A stretch of 64,000 nucleotides of DNA, from contig JAOTOL010001370.1 of the NCBI GenBank assembly GCA_034440575.1, positions 229,501 through 293,500 on the forward strand. Direction: 5' to 3'. This stretch comes from Imbricaverruca yamaguchii (taxonomy: Eukaryota; Arthropoda; Thecostraca; Neoverrucidae). The translations under genes and the position numbers were made by a program. The notes below the pieces were generated by a model, which saw only the letters and a program-made list of their open reading frames with translations, did not search any database and was not told the origin of the DNA. Positions 1-12,035 of this stretch are shown here, piece by piece (within the stretch, counting starts at the first letter, position 1; every line of letters starts with the position of its first letter).

Positions 1-606
1 GATCTCACAACGGTTGTGGCATGTAAATGGAAGCTATGCTCCATGTTACCTCTGACATTTTTGCTCAGTGACCTCACCAAGGTCTCTGAGATCACCTGAG
101 ATCACTACACATTTATGCGCATTACATCGCACTGCATTGAGCTAGAAGGCTGAAATTACCGTCATTGTCCTTGTATCGTCAAGACGTGTCGATTGATACA
201 TTACATGACTTCCCTAAGCCTTGACCTGAGGTCATGACTTCATGACCTTGACCTGAGCTTCGGTTGACCTGACCTTAAATTGCACCGCCGATTGTCGGTA
301 GCGCATTTCAAGGACTGTCGAATAGCGTTCGCCGTTTGTTTATATCTGTTACAGGTCCTGAGATATGTGTCAATATCTCAGTTCCGCCTGATCTGGTTTA
401 ATTTGACCTATGATGACCCAGTGACCTGACTGTTGACCTGAGCGAAAAAATGACCGAAGCACTTTCGATGGAGCCCGTCACCAGCTATCCAACGCCGTTT
501 TTCGTTTGTCGCTAGCTAGCATAGTTCTAGAGATCTTAGGGGGGGGCAGACATCCGCCCCCCAGACATGCGAATTTGGCGCGGACCTCCGGACGTGCGAG
601 TGTTAA
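1..606 (-). mobile_element. TTAA-ended interspersed element, minus orientation, truncated by the window edge
   Basis: The block around 300-600 is a diverged reverse-complement copy of the segment at about 42920-43205. Shared landmarks include the GTCACCAGCTATCCAACGCC core, the run ending GCTAGCTAGC and the tract of G followed by CAGACATCCGCCCC. It ends in GTGCGAGTG followed by TTAA at 603-606, the same type of end as the TTAA-flanked elements at 42749 and 53545. The left part (190-440) is packed with TGACCT/AGGTCA words. No open frame that could be a transposase is visible, so this is a non-autonomous relic. The other end lies outside the window. Confidence 0.5.
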
Positions 607-873
607 TAGCAAGACTACCTAATTTTCAAGGTTAAAACTTTTCAGCACGTTTTCATACATCCTATCGATATGGAAATGATATTTCAAGTATTACCCCTCA
701 AACTTTTCCATGTCAACAAGCTATCCAACCCACCATCCGTGAGCTGACTGCTAGACAGCTGACGGTGATGTCACGTGACCGCATCTAGAACGGATTCCAG
801 CCGGGTGCACAGAATAGGTCCAGAGGCGTCACCAAAGATTTCTCCACAAGCGGGATAATAATTTAAAATCATC

Positions 874-1071
874 CAGATGCGCAGCCAAGGGGCAGGGTCT
901 CAGAACCCTTCAGTGACCAAAAATACACTAGATCAAACCAGAAATACTTAGGTTTTCACCACGCAAAAACATACATTTTTGCTGTGGGAAGTGCGCCGAA
1001 CCAGGTCTCTATTACATCACATTTTTCATTTTGGGTTTGCTCCCCTCAAGAAAACCCTAGCTGCGCCCCTG
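874..1071. mobile_element. hAT-like MITE, copy 1
   Basis: The left end reads CAGATGCGCAGCCAAGGG (874-891) and the right end reads CCCTAGCTGCGCCCCTG (1055-1071). The reverse complement of the right end matches the left at about 14 of 17 positions. Ends of the form CAGGGGCGCAGCYAGGG are typical of hAT-superfamily MITEs. The interior has no coding potential and resembles 34656-34943, sharing the words ACTAGATCAA and AGGTTTTCA. I see no convincing 8-bp target-site duplication, so the boundary call rests on the inverted ends and on the second copy. Confidence 0.5.
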
Positions 1072-1089
1072 TATGAGTAGCAATGCATT

Positions 1090-1700
1090 TATCTACAGAG
1101 TGGTGTCACTTCGGTGTGGCCAATCCGGGTGTCACTTGAAAGGCGTCCTCAAGATTTTCCTCCAGGGAGTGGTGGCGAAGATGTCACTTCCGAGGCGTTG
1201 TCAGAGATTTGTTTCGAGGGGTAAATGTGGTGCTAATTCAGTGGTGTCAGCAGAAATTTATCTCTCTGGATCGATTGTGGAGGTGGCAATTGAAGGCGTC
1301 ACAGGGCATTTTGTTCGAAGAATGGAAGTTGAGATGGCACCTTAAAGGCACGACTGAAAATTTGTCGCCACAGTGAGGGCGTACAGGTGCAAATTCATGG
1401 ACGTAACCAGGGACTTCTCTCGAAAGGGTGGAGATTTAAGTGCCGCTGTGGGGACAGCATGAATAATCTTCTCTTGATGTTGGTTCTTTAGATGGCATTT
1501 CAGAGCCGTGATCATGATTTTGTTCCTAGGGACTGTAGTGGAAGAGCCAACTCAGGGGCGTCACTAGGGAGTATTGGCGGCGAAGTGATACTTCAGGTAG
1601 CTCTTCAAGGGTCTCCCAAGGAAACTGTCCCCAGGAGGCTATTGTGAATGTGTCAATTCAGGGACGTCAGATATTTGTCGCTAGGGTGAATATGGTGTCA
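1090..1700. repeat. Ancient degenerate minisatellite, about 51-bp period
   Basis: The motif GTCAATTCAGGGGCGTCA recurs in degraded form about every 50-55 bases, for example near 1131, 1182, 1232, 1284, 1336, 1391 and 1651. Each is followed by a variant of ATTTGTTCCTAGGGA and a GTGGTGG tract. Units differ by substitutions and small indels, so the array is much older than the fresh arrays elsewhere in the window. A 90-codon open stretch at 1073-1345 lies inside it and is not a credible gene. Confidence 0.55.
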
Positions 1701-1995
1701 TCATAGATGATGACGTTAACGGGCATATAATCGCCCTCATCCGGCATTATGTGCACCATTTTAAGAGTATTTTCATCGCAAAGGCAAGGCCAGATATGCT
1801 CATGTACATCAAAAATGCGAATCCTACGGCTCATATGTAGGCACAATGGCTTAGGAAGCTGGTTGGCCAGGAAACATCCAACAGAAATACTTCACGAGTA
1901 ATGGATTCCCCGGTTATGGAACTTTACTCTTATTTTCATAACCTCAACGATCACGATCGCTGACGTTTTCGGACTGATCGATTGGCCCGAAAACA
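1701..1995. other. Unassigned sequence
   Basis: I see no gene, array or recognised mobile element here. Confidence 0.4.
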
Positions 1996-2002
1996 CGATC
2001 TG

Positions 2003-2168
2003 ATGAAGGTGGTGGTTATTGATTTTACGACACGTCGACCGTTGAGCTATGCAGCGTCGCCAATCTCTCACACAGATTGGTTGCTGGCAAAGAGCAGCGA
2101 CAGGTCAGACTCGAACCCACAATCTTTCGATTGTGAGACAGGCAACTTACCCCTAGACTACTCGTCCC
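2003..2168 (-). mobile_element. tRNA-derived SINE, copy 1
   Basis: Read on the minus strand this 166-bp element starts GGGGACGAGTAGTCTAGGGG, which contains a good pol III A box (TAGTCTAGGG). A B box follows as GGTTCGAGTC (plus-strand 2108-2117). The head folds like a tRNA, with a T arm around TTCGA. The tail ends near the word GTCGTAAAATCAA, which the copy at 16094 shares. A direct repeat CGATCTG flanks it at 1996-2002 and 2169-2175 and is a plausible target-site duplication. The tail has no tRNA-like 3' end, so this is a SINE and not a tRNA gene. Confidence 0.7.
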
Positions 2169-2175
2169 CGATCTG

Positions 2176-2849
2176 GCGAAGGAAATGCTTTAATACTCAA
2201 ATGCTAACAATTCAAAACTACCAATTTGGAAGCAGAACGAACCATTCTCAGATATCTCCATGTCCCAGCTGAACAACTTCTGTTACCGAGACAACATAAG
2301 TGTTCAATGACTTACCTTGGCAATATTAGTTGATAAAATATATACTGACAGGGGTGTAGCAGTGACAGGAAAAGCGAGGGGGAAGATTTTCAGGGAAGCG
2401 TAACTGACTGAGAAAACTGCAACTGGGAGGTGCATTGCCGTGCCTCTGGATATGCGCCATTCTTTTCAGCCTTTGGCAAAAAAGTTCAAGAGGGGGTGGG
2501 TGTGCTCGAACATCCTGTGTTGACGACCTTTTCCTGTCATTACGGCGCCTCTCACAGGGGCACCCCCAAAAGGTGGGGGTGACTAGCCCAGCCCGTGCCT
2601 TTCCGCCAATTGGACCTATGCTGGCTACGTTGGTTGAAAAAGCGAACTGCTGAGTGTTGCAATTGTGGCAGAATACGACGCCACCTGTGTCACTTATCGG
2701 CAATGCTGTGTCCTACTTTGTATCACTTATGAGTTAGCGTAGGTTCATTCTGATATGGCTTCACCTACAGTTGAGCTTTTCCTGTTGGTGATTAGTAAAC
2801 GATGCATGATACCGGACGGACGTAAACGAAATACTGCTTCTGCGATCTG
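2176..2849. other. Unassigned sequence
   Basis: There is no recognised gene. Two short overlapping open frames on opposite strands (2326-2703 and 2435-2653) have no family resemblance that I can see. Confidence 0.4.
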
Positions 2850-3435
2850 CTCGACACACCATGCAGCCCGTGACTCGACACACCATGCAGCCCGTGACTC
2901 GACACACCATGCACACCATGCCCCGACACACCATGTAACCCCTGACTCGACACACCATGTAGCCCGTGACTCGACACACCATGCATGCCGCGACTCGACA
3001 CACCATGCATCCCGTGACTCGACACACCATGCATGCCGTGACTCGACACACCATGCATGCCGTGACTCGACACACCATGCAGCCCGTGACTCGACCGACA
3101 CACCATACAGCCCGTGACTCGACACACCATACATGCCGTGACTCGACACACCATGTAGCCCGTGACTCGACACACCATGTAGCTTGTGACTCGACACACC
3201 ATGCATGCCGTGACTCGACACACCATGCAGCCCGTGACTCGACACACCATGCAGCCCGTGACTCGACACACCATGCAGCCCGTGACTCGACACACCATGC
3301 AGCCCGTGACTCGACACACCATGCAGCCGTGACTCGACACACCATGTAGCCCGTGACTCGACACACCATGCAGCCCGTGACTCGACACACCATACACACC
3401 ATGCCTCGGCACACTATGCATACCATGCAGCCCGT
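2850..3435. repeat. 24-bp minisatellite, about 24 units
   Basis: The unit is CTCGACACACCATGCAGCCC followed by GTGA, 24 bp, repeated nearly perfectly. Variants occur at the GCAG/GCAT/GTAG position and there are a few short or compound units (for example near 2910 and 3095). Because 24 is a multiple of three and the unit lacks stops, open frames of 120-221 codons appear on both strands with eight-residue repeats. These are by-products of the array. The units are young and similar, which indicates recent expansion or gene conversion. Confidence 0.9.
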
Positions 3436-5217
3436 GTGGCCTCATGATGCACTCCGGTGCCTCCTCTGTCTTCCTAATGGACCGGTTTTCAGATCTGTAC
3501 GCGATTGAACCTAGCGTAATTTAGGGTCCGTCTTTGAGTGAAGATAATGTGCAGCCCTGGACGTTTTCACATCTGATGGAAGTTGGTCGGACCCTGGCAG
3601 TGACCGTACCAGCAGTGACACGTGACACGGCTGACACCAAACAACGACCCGTCGCAAGTACTGACACGATCCACGATGCCCACGCTAACTGCAACGAAAA
3701 ACCACGACTGTTTTTCTCCATTTTGTAGCAGGAACCGAGGTCGCTTGAGGGCGAAGTTAAAGGGTCATGCTTCGCGTTGTTCGGCTAATGCGACATCCGT
3801 CTATAATGCTATGTTCGCAAACTAAGGGTTTTTCTTGTGGTGAAGAAAAACATCAACGCAGACACGAACATCAAATATGTGCTCATTGAGTACACCTTTG
3901 TTTACTAACGCCTGGGTGGTGGCCAGCTTCACTGCGTCTGTCCGTCTGCCCGGCCCCGGGGTTACCCAGATGGGCCAGCGTAGCGGCGAACCGCTCCGCT
4001 GACCATCTGCTACCTCCAGCGAAGTGGAAGCCCGGCCTACCAGGGTTCATCGTAGTGGCCCGACCTCAAATTTGCATGCGAATGTGGGCATACGTTGAGG
4101 CTGGCAATACCCGGATGAAAACACCAAGCTGCTTGATGAACCTAAGGTGAAAAACGAAGTCAGAGTGAATTATAGTCGCGAATTTGGCTCTGCTAAATTG
4201 GCGGCTTCCCGCCTTGGCTGCTTAGAAGAATAGCTCATAGGTTCGTGCTATGCGTGAGCAGAGGGGATATATTTTCAATAATTCTAAAGCCATAGGGTAG
4301 CATTATGCAAGAATCCATATATTCACTTCCAATTATAGTCATCCATATTGCAAACACAAGTTAGCACAGTCTTCGTCATGAGAAGTCACATTTTGCATGC
4401 ATAGCTTTAAAGTAGGATTTTGTGAGTTGGTGCCATTGCAATGTATATATATATATATACATATATGCATCGTCTTCGTTTCTTATTATTATTTGTACTT
4501 TTGTTGTCAGTATTTTATTACTAGCCAGGGTTCGAGTCACGTCCCGCGTTCACATTGAACCTTCACATTGAACGTTCACATTGAACCCACGGCCAAACGT
4601 GTCATTGCTTCATGTGCTGAGTTCAAAGTTAGGTCGTCCAAAAAAATGCACCTTTCCTGTTGATGTTTTCACTTTTTCATCACAATCTGGTTAAGCCCAA
4701 ATAAGCACTTGCCTCGCCCTATGAAACACACTTCCAATTTAGTTGGATTGCCACTGACCATCATCATCATCATCATCCTCATCAATTTTTTTACAAATTC
4801 CACGAACAAACAAAAACACTTCCGACCATTGATGCATTAGGTCACACGAGCTAAGGCACCAGCACCACATATTTCTAGGTGAATGTGCGGGAATGCTGCA
4901 CCAACTAGATGGTGACAATCTTCCCACACATGCTAGATAGGCTGTTCAATTTGTGGTACACAGAGACTCAGGCTATATATCGTAGGTCATATCACATTGT
5001 ATGGTGAACATCACGCTACATTGAAGACGAAAACTACACTTTCAGCAATGCATTGCACATTTGACTATCATTCACCTCGTCCTATAACATGAATAATAGG
5101 AAAGTGAATGTAGCACATCTAGCTGAACTCAGGCAAGTGCATGCAACGTACGTCAATCGTCACTACACTTTCGGACCCGCTGCTATCTCCCCTACGGATA
5201 GGTGCTAGTGGCTCATG
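3436..5217. other. Unassigned sequence with small simple repeats
   Basis: I find no recognised gene. Small local features are a TA/CA-type microsatellite at about 4443-4466, three tandem copies of a 13-base CACATTGAAC-containing unit at about 4550-4588, and an ATC-rich microsatellite at about 4758-4778. Several short open frames are present but none resembles a known family. Confidence 0.45.
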
Positions 5218-5262
5218 CTCAAACATTTGCTATATCCCAATGGGACATAGCAAATGTTTGAG
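5218..5262. repeat. Near-perfect 45-bp palindrome
   Basis: The left arm starts CTCAAACATTTGCTAT and the right arm ends ATAGCAAATGTTTGAG. The arms are 22 bases with one mismatch and only a single central base (5240). With no loop, a transcript would fold tightly and the DNA could extrude as a cruciform. No transposon-like flanks are visible. Confidence 0.85.
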
Positions 5263-6604
5263 GCTGCTTTTGTGTATGCTCAGTGTCGTAGCAGTGGCGG
5301 AGCCCAGTTGTTCGCATACCATTCAGCACGGTGCAGAAGCAGCTCGCTGTTACATTATTTGCAAGCCCTGGAACGTATACGTTTCCACAAAATATTGTGG
5401 ATAACAAGAGCGCGATAGCACCGCCCCGCTGTAAATATATTAATGTGCAAGGTAAATTCAGAGGAACATTTTAAGAATTATCTTATAAATAATCCTCACG
5501 GAAGCTGTTCTTAATCGGCTGTTCTTAAATCGGATCTGGGTCAGATTTCTATAGGATCTGGGGCTTAAAAAAACAATTGCCCCGCAAATGGAACAGGTAA
5601 AAATGTGGTGAATCTGTACCCACTGTCCACATTTAAAAAGCAATCAGATGCTGCAAATTATATTCCGTTCAAATAGTTCACATAGACACGAAGCGGACCA
5701 AATCGATCGAATGGGTGTGTGTGAACAGGAGGGCAGAAGGGGGTTAAGAACTGGGCATTGACAAGCGCACACCTGAAGAGCGAAGTGCTTAGGTCAAACT
5801 AAAAGGTGCATCCAAAATACAAATACATCCAATCGTACCTGCAATGAGTCATTCCGAAATGGATTACATTTCGCTCTGCCTTCATGTGTTTTTTTTGCGC
5901 AATTGATTTAAGACAGTCAGGAGAGAGTAAACAGTCTGTCAGAGATGACATAATACCCAACTGAAGAGGCTGACTGATCTCTCCAGAAGTTAAAATTATC
6001 GTTAGCAAACAAAATTGACGCGCAGAAAAACACACGACCTTCCCCGAAGGAATTCACCGGCTCTGCTGCTATTCACGTAGCCCGAAAGTTAATACGTCTA
6101 GTAAAACATCCTTGGCACAGAATAAATGACTAGACAACTTCTGTTCACTAGTCCCAAATCGTGCCGGCTTGCCGTAGTCTCATGGTGAGACAACTTGGGT
6201 GCCAGGTTCGTCCATCGAAACAGGTGCGCGCTTCCTATTTCAGTACGTTGATTCCGGAGTTTTCGTGCGGAACTTTTTTCCTTGCTATGCCTGTCTTTTA
6301 TTCTCATGGGACTTCCCTGAAAGTGATTCTGAACGTTTTACTTGCCATGCGCAATCACACCTCACAGCCAAAATGTCGCACATCAGCATTAAGGCACTGT
6401 GCCGTATCAGCAAGCCATATTTCAAAATCTCCCGACCGTGGCGTCTGCCGGCATATTTTGCATACTGGCCGGTGGACGTTTGCCATGTCTGCGCCGGTGG
6501 TGGGCCTCAGACTTCAGCACTGCCACCACCCGCTACTGCTCAACATCAGCGGTCTTCAGCTGTCAGCGGAGTAGACCACAGGAGTGGGTACATTGTCCAG
6601 ACGT
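5263..6604. other. Unassigned sequence
   Basis: No gene is recognised. An open frame beginning at 6199 runs into the following arrays, but its first 130 or so codons show no known domain. Confidence 0.4.
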
Positions 6605-7028
6605 GCAGGTGGTGGCCGGCGGAGGGACCCGTCATGTTCAGTGGTGGCCGGCGGAGGGACCCGTCATGTTCAGTGGTGGCCGGCAGGGGACCCGTCATGT
6701 TCAGTGGTGGCCGGGCGCGAGGGACCCGTCATGTTCAGTGGTGGCCGGGCGCGGGGACCCGTCATGTTCAGTGGTGGCCGGGCGAGGGACCCGTCATGTT
6801 CAGTGGTGGCCGGCCGAGGGACCCGTCATGTTCAGTGGTGGCCGGGCGCGGGGACCCGTCATGTTCAGTGGTGGCCGGGCGCGGGGACCCGTCATGTTCA
6901 GTGGTGGCCGGGCGAGGGACCCGTCATGTTCAGTGGTGGCCGGGCGAGGGACCCGTCATGTTCAGTGGTGGCCGGGCGAGGGACCCGTCACGTTCAGTGG
7001 TGGCCGGGCGGGGGACCCGTCAGTGTAG
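6605..7028. repeat. 30-35 bp minisatellite, about 13 units
   Basis: The unit contains GACCCGTCATGTTCAGTGGT followed by GGCCGGGCGCGGG. Unit length varies from 30 to 35 bp through small indels in the G/C-rich linker. The last complete unit has CACGTT for CATGTT and the final one is truncated (7016-7028). About 80 bases of unique sequence separate this from the next array. Confidence 0.9.
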
Positions 7029-7104
7029 GTGGCGGCTGACAGGCGCGCCTGCTGGGAATGGCCGCAGCCCAAGGCGACAGTCGCTCCGTCGCAGGCACGC
7101 CGGT

Positions 7105-8235
7105 GACGCGCGACATCTGTGGGCGGCCAGTGTCGGGCGGGTTGGGACATCTGTGGGCGGCCAGTGTCGGGCGGGTTGCGGCGCGGGCCATCTGTGGGCG
7201 GCCAGTGTCGGGCGGGTTGGGGCGCGGGCCATCTGTGGGCGGCCAGTGTCGGGCGGGTTGGGGCGCGGGACATCTGTGGGCGGCCAGTGGCGGGGGACAT
7301 CTGGGCGGCAGTGTCGGGCGGGTTGGTGCGCGGGCCATCTGTGGGCGGCCAGTGTCGGGCGGGTTGGGGCGCGGGCTAGCTGTGGGCGGCCAATGTCGGG
7401 CGGGTTGGTGCGCGGGACATCTGTGGACGGCCAGTGTCGGGCGGGTTGGGGCGCGGGCCATCTGTGGGCGGCCAGTGTCGGGCGGGTTGGGGCGCGGGAC
7501 ATCTGTGGGCGGCCAGTGTCGGGCGGGTTGGGACATCTGTGGGCGGCCAGTGTCGGGCGGGTTGGGGCGCGGGACATCTGTGGGCGGCCAGTGTCGGGCG
7601 GGTTGGGGCGCGGGCCAGCTGTGGGCGGCCAGTGTCGGGCGGGTTGGGGCGCGGGACATCTGTGGGCGGCCAGTGTCGGGCGGGTTGGGGCGCGGGCCAT
7701 CTGTGGGCGGCCAGTGTCGGGCGGGTTGGGGCGCGGGCCATCTGTGGGCGGCCAGTGTCGGGCGGGTTGGGACATCTGTGGGCGGCCAGTGTCGGGCGGG
7801 TTGGGGGGACATCTGTGGGTGGCCAGTGTCGGGCGGGTTGGGACATCTGTGGGCGGCCAGTGTCGGGCGGGTTGGGGCGCGGGCCATCTGTGGGCGGCCA
7901 GTGTCGGGCGGGTGGGAATCTGTGGGCGAGTGTCGGGCGGGTTGGGGCGCGGGCCATCTGTGGGCGGCCAGTGTCGGGCGGGTTGGGGCGCGGGACATCT
8001 GTGGGCGGCCAGTGTCGGGCGGGTTGGGGCCAGCGGGACATCTGTGGGCGGCCAATGTCGGGCGGGTTGGGACATCTGTGGACGGCCAGTGTCGGGCGGG
8101 TTGGGGCGCGGGACATCTGTGGGCGGCCAGTGTCGGGCGGGTTGGGGCGCGGGACATCTGTGGGCGGCCAGTGTCGGGCGGGTTGGGGCGCGGGACATCT
8201 GTGGGCGGCCAGTGTCGGGCGGGTTGGGGCGCGGC
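7105..8235 (+). repeat. G-rich 41-bp minisatellite, about 29 units, each with a G-quadruplex motif
   Basis: The long unit (41 bp) contains ATCTGTGGGCGGCCAGTGTC followed by GGGCGGGTTGGGGCGCGGG. A 34-bp short form lacks the seven-base GGCGCGG segment and is scattered among the long units. A few degenerate units occur near 7300 and 7919. Each long unit has four G tracts with loops of 1-3 bases, a canonical quadruplex pattern on the plus strand. Since 41 is not a multiple of three, the reading frame rotates through the unit and stops are absent in several frames on both strands. This gives open stretches of up to 688 codons that I regard as artefacts. Confidence 0.92.
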
Positions 8236-8471
8236 TGTGCCGTGGTCGCAGCCAGCCCGCAGTGACAGTGCCGGCCGCCGGCGGTGCGGTGGTGTGCGAG
8301 GCCCGACACAGTGGAGCAGTGGCAGCCGCGGTCGACCACTGAGGCTGGTCAGGTGTTCAGCCGCACCGGAGTGTGCCAAACGGCATCCGTGTGTGCCAAA
8401 CGGCCCCAGGGTGTGCCAAACGGCATCCGTGTGTGCCCAGTGGTACCAAAGCCGACACGAGTCACACGCAA
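8236..8471. other. CpG-rich unique flank with a small tandem repeat
   Basis: This segment is GC- and CpG-rich and not part of the array. It includes about four tandem copies of an 18-19 bp unit containing GTGTGCCAAACGGC (8372-8440). Its base composition resembles that of the unique stretches beside other arrays (33306-33665, 58021-58205). Confidence 0.5.
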
Positions 8472-8946
8472 GTGGCACGAGGAAACACACTCGGCTGAGC
8501 CGATCAGCAGTCAGCGCGGGTAAGTTGCGTCTCCTCAGCTCGGGAAACATTTTGAAATCCCTCCGTACACTTAGGTTGCACTGCAACATATTCCATTCCA
8601 TTCACGATATTCAGACGTTGAGATAAATGATGGCATGTGGCATGACACAGTGCAGCATTTTGAGAGGGTAGATAATAAATCCGATCCGATCCGATCACGA
8701 CATACCGTATTCGACAATAATTCGCGGCAAGAATCAGAGAGAAGGATCCCTCATTTTCCCTCTTCATGTAAATACACCACGTCAAGATTTAGCAGGAGAG
8801 TGAGATTCCGCTGTAAGCTCACCACGTGACTCAACGCCGGCAGGCTTCACGATGTCCAACATCCATTGGCTCTATGCAATCCAACATCCCTAGGGCTTTG
8901 GCTATGCCTGGCGTGGTCAGGCTAGGGCTTCCCATTGTTCAACATT
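8472..8946. other. Unassigned sequence
   Basis: No gene is recognised. A short run of GATCC words occurs at about 8682-8697. Confidence 0.4.
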
Positions 8947-9595
8947 TTAACACGCGCCCTGGAGAGGGAGGGGAGGGGGCGAAATCCGCCCATCCCTCCG
9001 GTCTTTCGCACATAACTCCAGACCTTACAGGCCGACATACGCCATTGCTTGTGTACCTGATTAGAAATGACCGGCGCGTTGCATAAAGCAAGAAAATCGA
9101 AAATTTTCCGAACATTTTTCTAGTTAGGGGTCGCTAAAGTAAAAAAAAAGTTGTCGGCGGCAGACAACAAAAATCGCAGCCGATGCGCTTCTCGTATATT
9201 GGCAAAAAGGAAGTGTTATTGACAACACTAGCGATTTATTTGATGTATATTGTTATGCTATATAGTTTCAAAGTCATGTTAGGTCACCGAGGTAGGTAAG
9301 GTCAAGTTCATGCCAGGTTAATAGAACCAACTTTGGTCAACTGGAATGTTGTCATAAATGCAAATGACCGTCATGCGATTGATGTCACTTTGCATGTTAC
9401 TCCCTACACATCCTGAAAACTACTGTTTGTCATTGTGTGCCTAAGCGTTTCCTTACTTTATTCATGTACTTCACTCCTTTCTTTGCGAAGCCGATTGCGC
9501 CGAGCCGTCAACGGAGGAATCGGGCGGGGGTCCGGTTCCGGTAACTGGAGCAGGTAATGATCTGATAAAATGCTGCTATATAGGTGACCCGAGGT
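8947..9595 (+). mobile_element. TTAA-ended element, left portion
   Basis: It begins TTAA (8947-8950) followed by CACGCGCCCTGGAG, the same terminus as the elements at 42749 and 53545. It is co-linear with about 53910-54555, including the shared words CATAACTCCAGA, AAATGACCGGCGCGTTG and the GGTCACCGAGGT stretch. Similarity stops at about 9595 and no right terminus follows, so this copy lost its right end or was truncated on insertion. It has no transposase frame. Confidence 0.6.
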
Positions 9596-12035
9596 CAAGT
9601 CGCCTTGGTGATGCTCCTCCGCATCGAAAAATGTTGAGAGTCGTGAGCACGAAATCAGAACTGGAGGAGTGGAATTTTAAGGTAAGACTAGCATGCGTGC
9701 ACTGTGCCTCCACAAAGCGTCCTTGAATTGTTATCCAGTACCGAATTTTCAATCTCCTTCCCTCGCCCTGATATTCGTGCTCGCACTACCACTTCCTCTC
9801 ACTACCCTCCCTCTCCCTCCCAATGTGCTCTGCGAGTTTTGGTTTTCATGTGGTCCCGTGTTATTCCTCAGCAGGACTGTGATTGCAGCAGACGTATCGC
9901 AGTGACTCGTCAAAATCACATTGTTCAACTGCAGGCGCCGATATATTATATTTATCACATTCTATCATTTATGTTCACCAGTCTTCTTTGTGATAACTTG
10001 AGCGATTTCGCCGTAGATATTGCTGTTGCTATTGATTAGGGACACGGTGTAATTCTTAATTCGAAAATATGTTCTGTACTATTTATTAATCTTCAGTAGT
10101 GTGGAGATCAATATAACTGACACGAAGTTTCTGCAGAATTACTCAAGAAGGCCATTGCAACACCGCTTGGCAATATATGTGACTTCGAAGTCTTAACAAC
10201 GAAATCTTTCGGCAAATGGAAAGAGTTTCAAGACCTTTTGTGATATCATATCTATGGGGTAGTGAACTGGCTACCAGGCGTTAACTAAGATCTCTTGAAA
10301 TATTTGCAAATGATTACCTGCTGCATGTAGAGTAAAAAGTACGGACACGCAAATACAATTTACAAGAAGCGACATCAAACACAATCAGAGGTGCACTCAG
10401 GTCCTTGTGAGGTGGGGGGGGGCAGGTTTCAAGTGACATTGTTCCATCTGGTCAGCAAAGTCCCGAGAAGTTCACAAGCCGGCATTCATGCCAACTATCC
10501 AAAGTGCGTTTTTGTCCAAACAAAAGCTATTTGAAGACAATCGAACTCAATGACGTCAGATTGTTCGAGAGAAGTTTAATGGTGAAATTAACGATCCCGT
10601 AATATCCAGGAATATGAATTTTCAACCATGAAATATTTATTCTGATTTGTAGCAAAATGACGCAAGCTGTCGCGCTTCGTTTTCCACGGCCGACAGAAAA
10701 CTTCTTGTGATGGGCTGGGGGTTCGAGGAGCCCCTGCAGGAGGCTTGAGTGGCCCTCCTCCCCCCACTTAAAACAGTCATCAAAATCAGCGGTGCCACTT
10801 CGGAGTAATGGTGACACTTCAGAGAAGTGCCTCCCCTTCATCCGATCAATATTGCTCCATTCCTGGTCATGCGCACACACAAGACATGGACCATTCGCCG
10901 AATTCCACCTCCTTCAATGAACTCACTTTTCACGCTTCGTGCTCAACTATTTCGAAATCTATCTACCAATGCCAACGCAATTTTGGTTCCTCGGAGACGT
11001 CACGAGCTCTGCAGCGGACTACTATGCTGGGTGGGAAGCTTCGCCGTTCTTTTCTTGTTCCCTGCAAGGGCGCGTAATTCCTGCCATCTGGCGGCCGATA
11101 ATTGGTTTAGCAGGACTAGCATGACACGTGCAGTAGCTAGCGCAGTCGATATGTAATGCGCGCTGATGAAGGCTTACGTATGGAGGCATATTTCCAAAAG
11201 TCAATCACAAAATATCTGCGCATTTCGCACAGACGGCACCCACGAGACACACAAAGGCCATTTGACGGAAGCACGGCGCCGGCACACGACTTGTTTTTCC
11301 ACTGGAAGTCGTCACTGTTCTGGCCTTAGTGACCAATCCAGTTTAGTGTTTGCGAGTTGAACAAACCGATTTCATAAAATTGATTAATATTTGGTTCGAG
11401 TCTGATTGCAATCAGATACATTTCACAAACATAAGCAAAAATGGGAGCAGTAAAGCAGCAGCATACAGGTAAAAACCGAACACAAACAACTTAACTGTCA
11501 ATTTAAAAGACGTCGATGTTAAGCATCGCGACGAACTAGCCCCGTGTCCGAAAAGCGGAAGTGGCCGGTGGCTGTAGGTTCCAGGGCGAGGCTGCCCGGA
11601 AGGTAAGGTATCCATAACTATGTGCTGTGCCTGAGGTGGTTTTTGGGAAAGTTAGCAAACTAATCTCGGGGAGCAACCGACCAACGCATTTTCGGTGACG
11701 ATGATTGAGAGATTACAAAAAAATCATACGTTTTGCTTGCTGCTCTATGCATTTTTGTCTGGAAAGTAGTGCCCCATGGACAGATCTCGTGCTCGCCTCT
11801 GCCTCGTGATGCAACAATAACTACCCAGCAAGACATGAGATAAAATTGTGTGTTTTGCTTCGGCGCAACCATCAACCACCCACTCGCATTCCGTGAATAA
11901 CGACACTTGTGTGCTACAATTAATTTCATGGATGCGGTCATTTTTACTGGGACGTTATGACGTAGACTGAACGCTCCGGTGTGCTTTCTCTGGCATGGCT
12001 GGCAACAGGAAGCTCACTAGAGGCTCCCAATCGTA
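9596..12035. other. Unassigned sequence
   Basis: No host gene or full mobile element is recognised. Short fragments near 10790-10830 (GGTGCCACTTCGGAG-like) faintly recall the degenerate array at 1090-1700 but are too brief to call. Open frames of 60-117 codons lack recognisable domains. Confidence 0.4.

Noticed and set aside
2850..3435. CRISPR-like array
   Set aside because: Units are contiguous with no unique spacers and the genome is eukaryotic.
6199..8265. 688-codon open frame on the plus strand
   Set aside because: It is almost entirely two minisatellites. The 41-bp unit rotates through frames and the opposite strand is equally open (535 codons). No domain, no codon bias and length-variable units.
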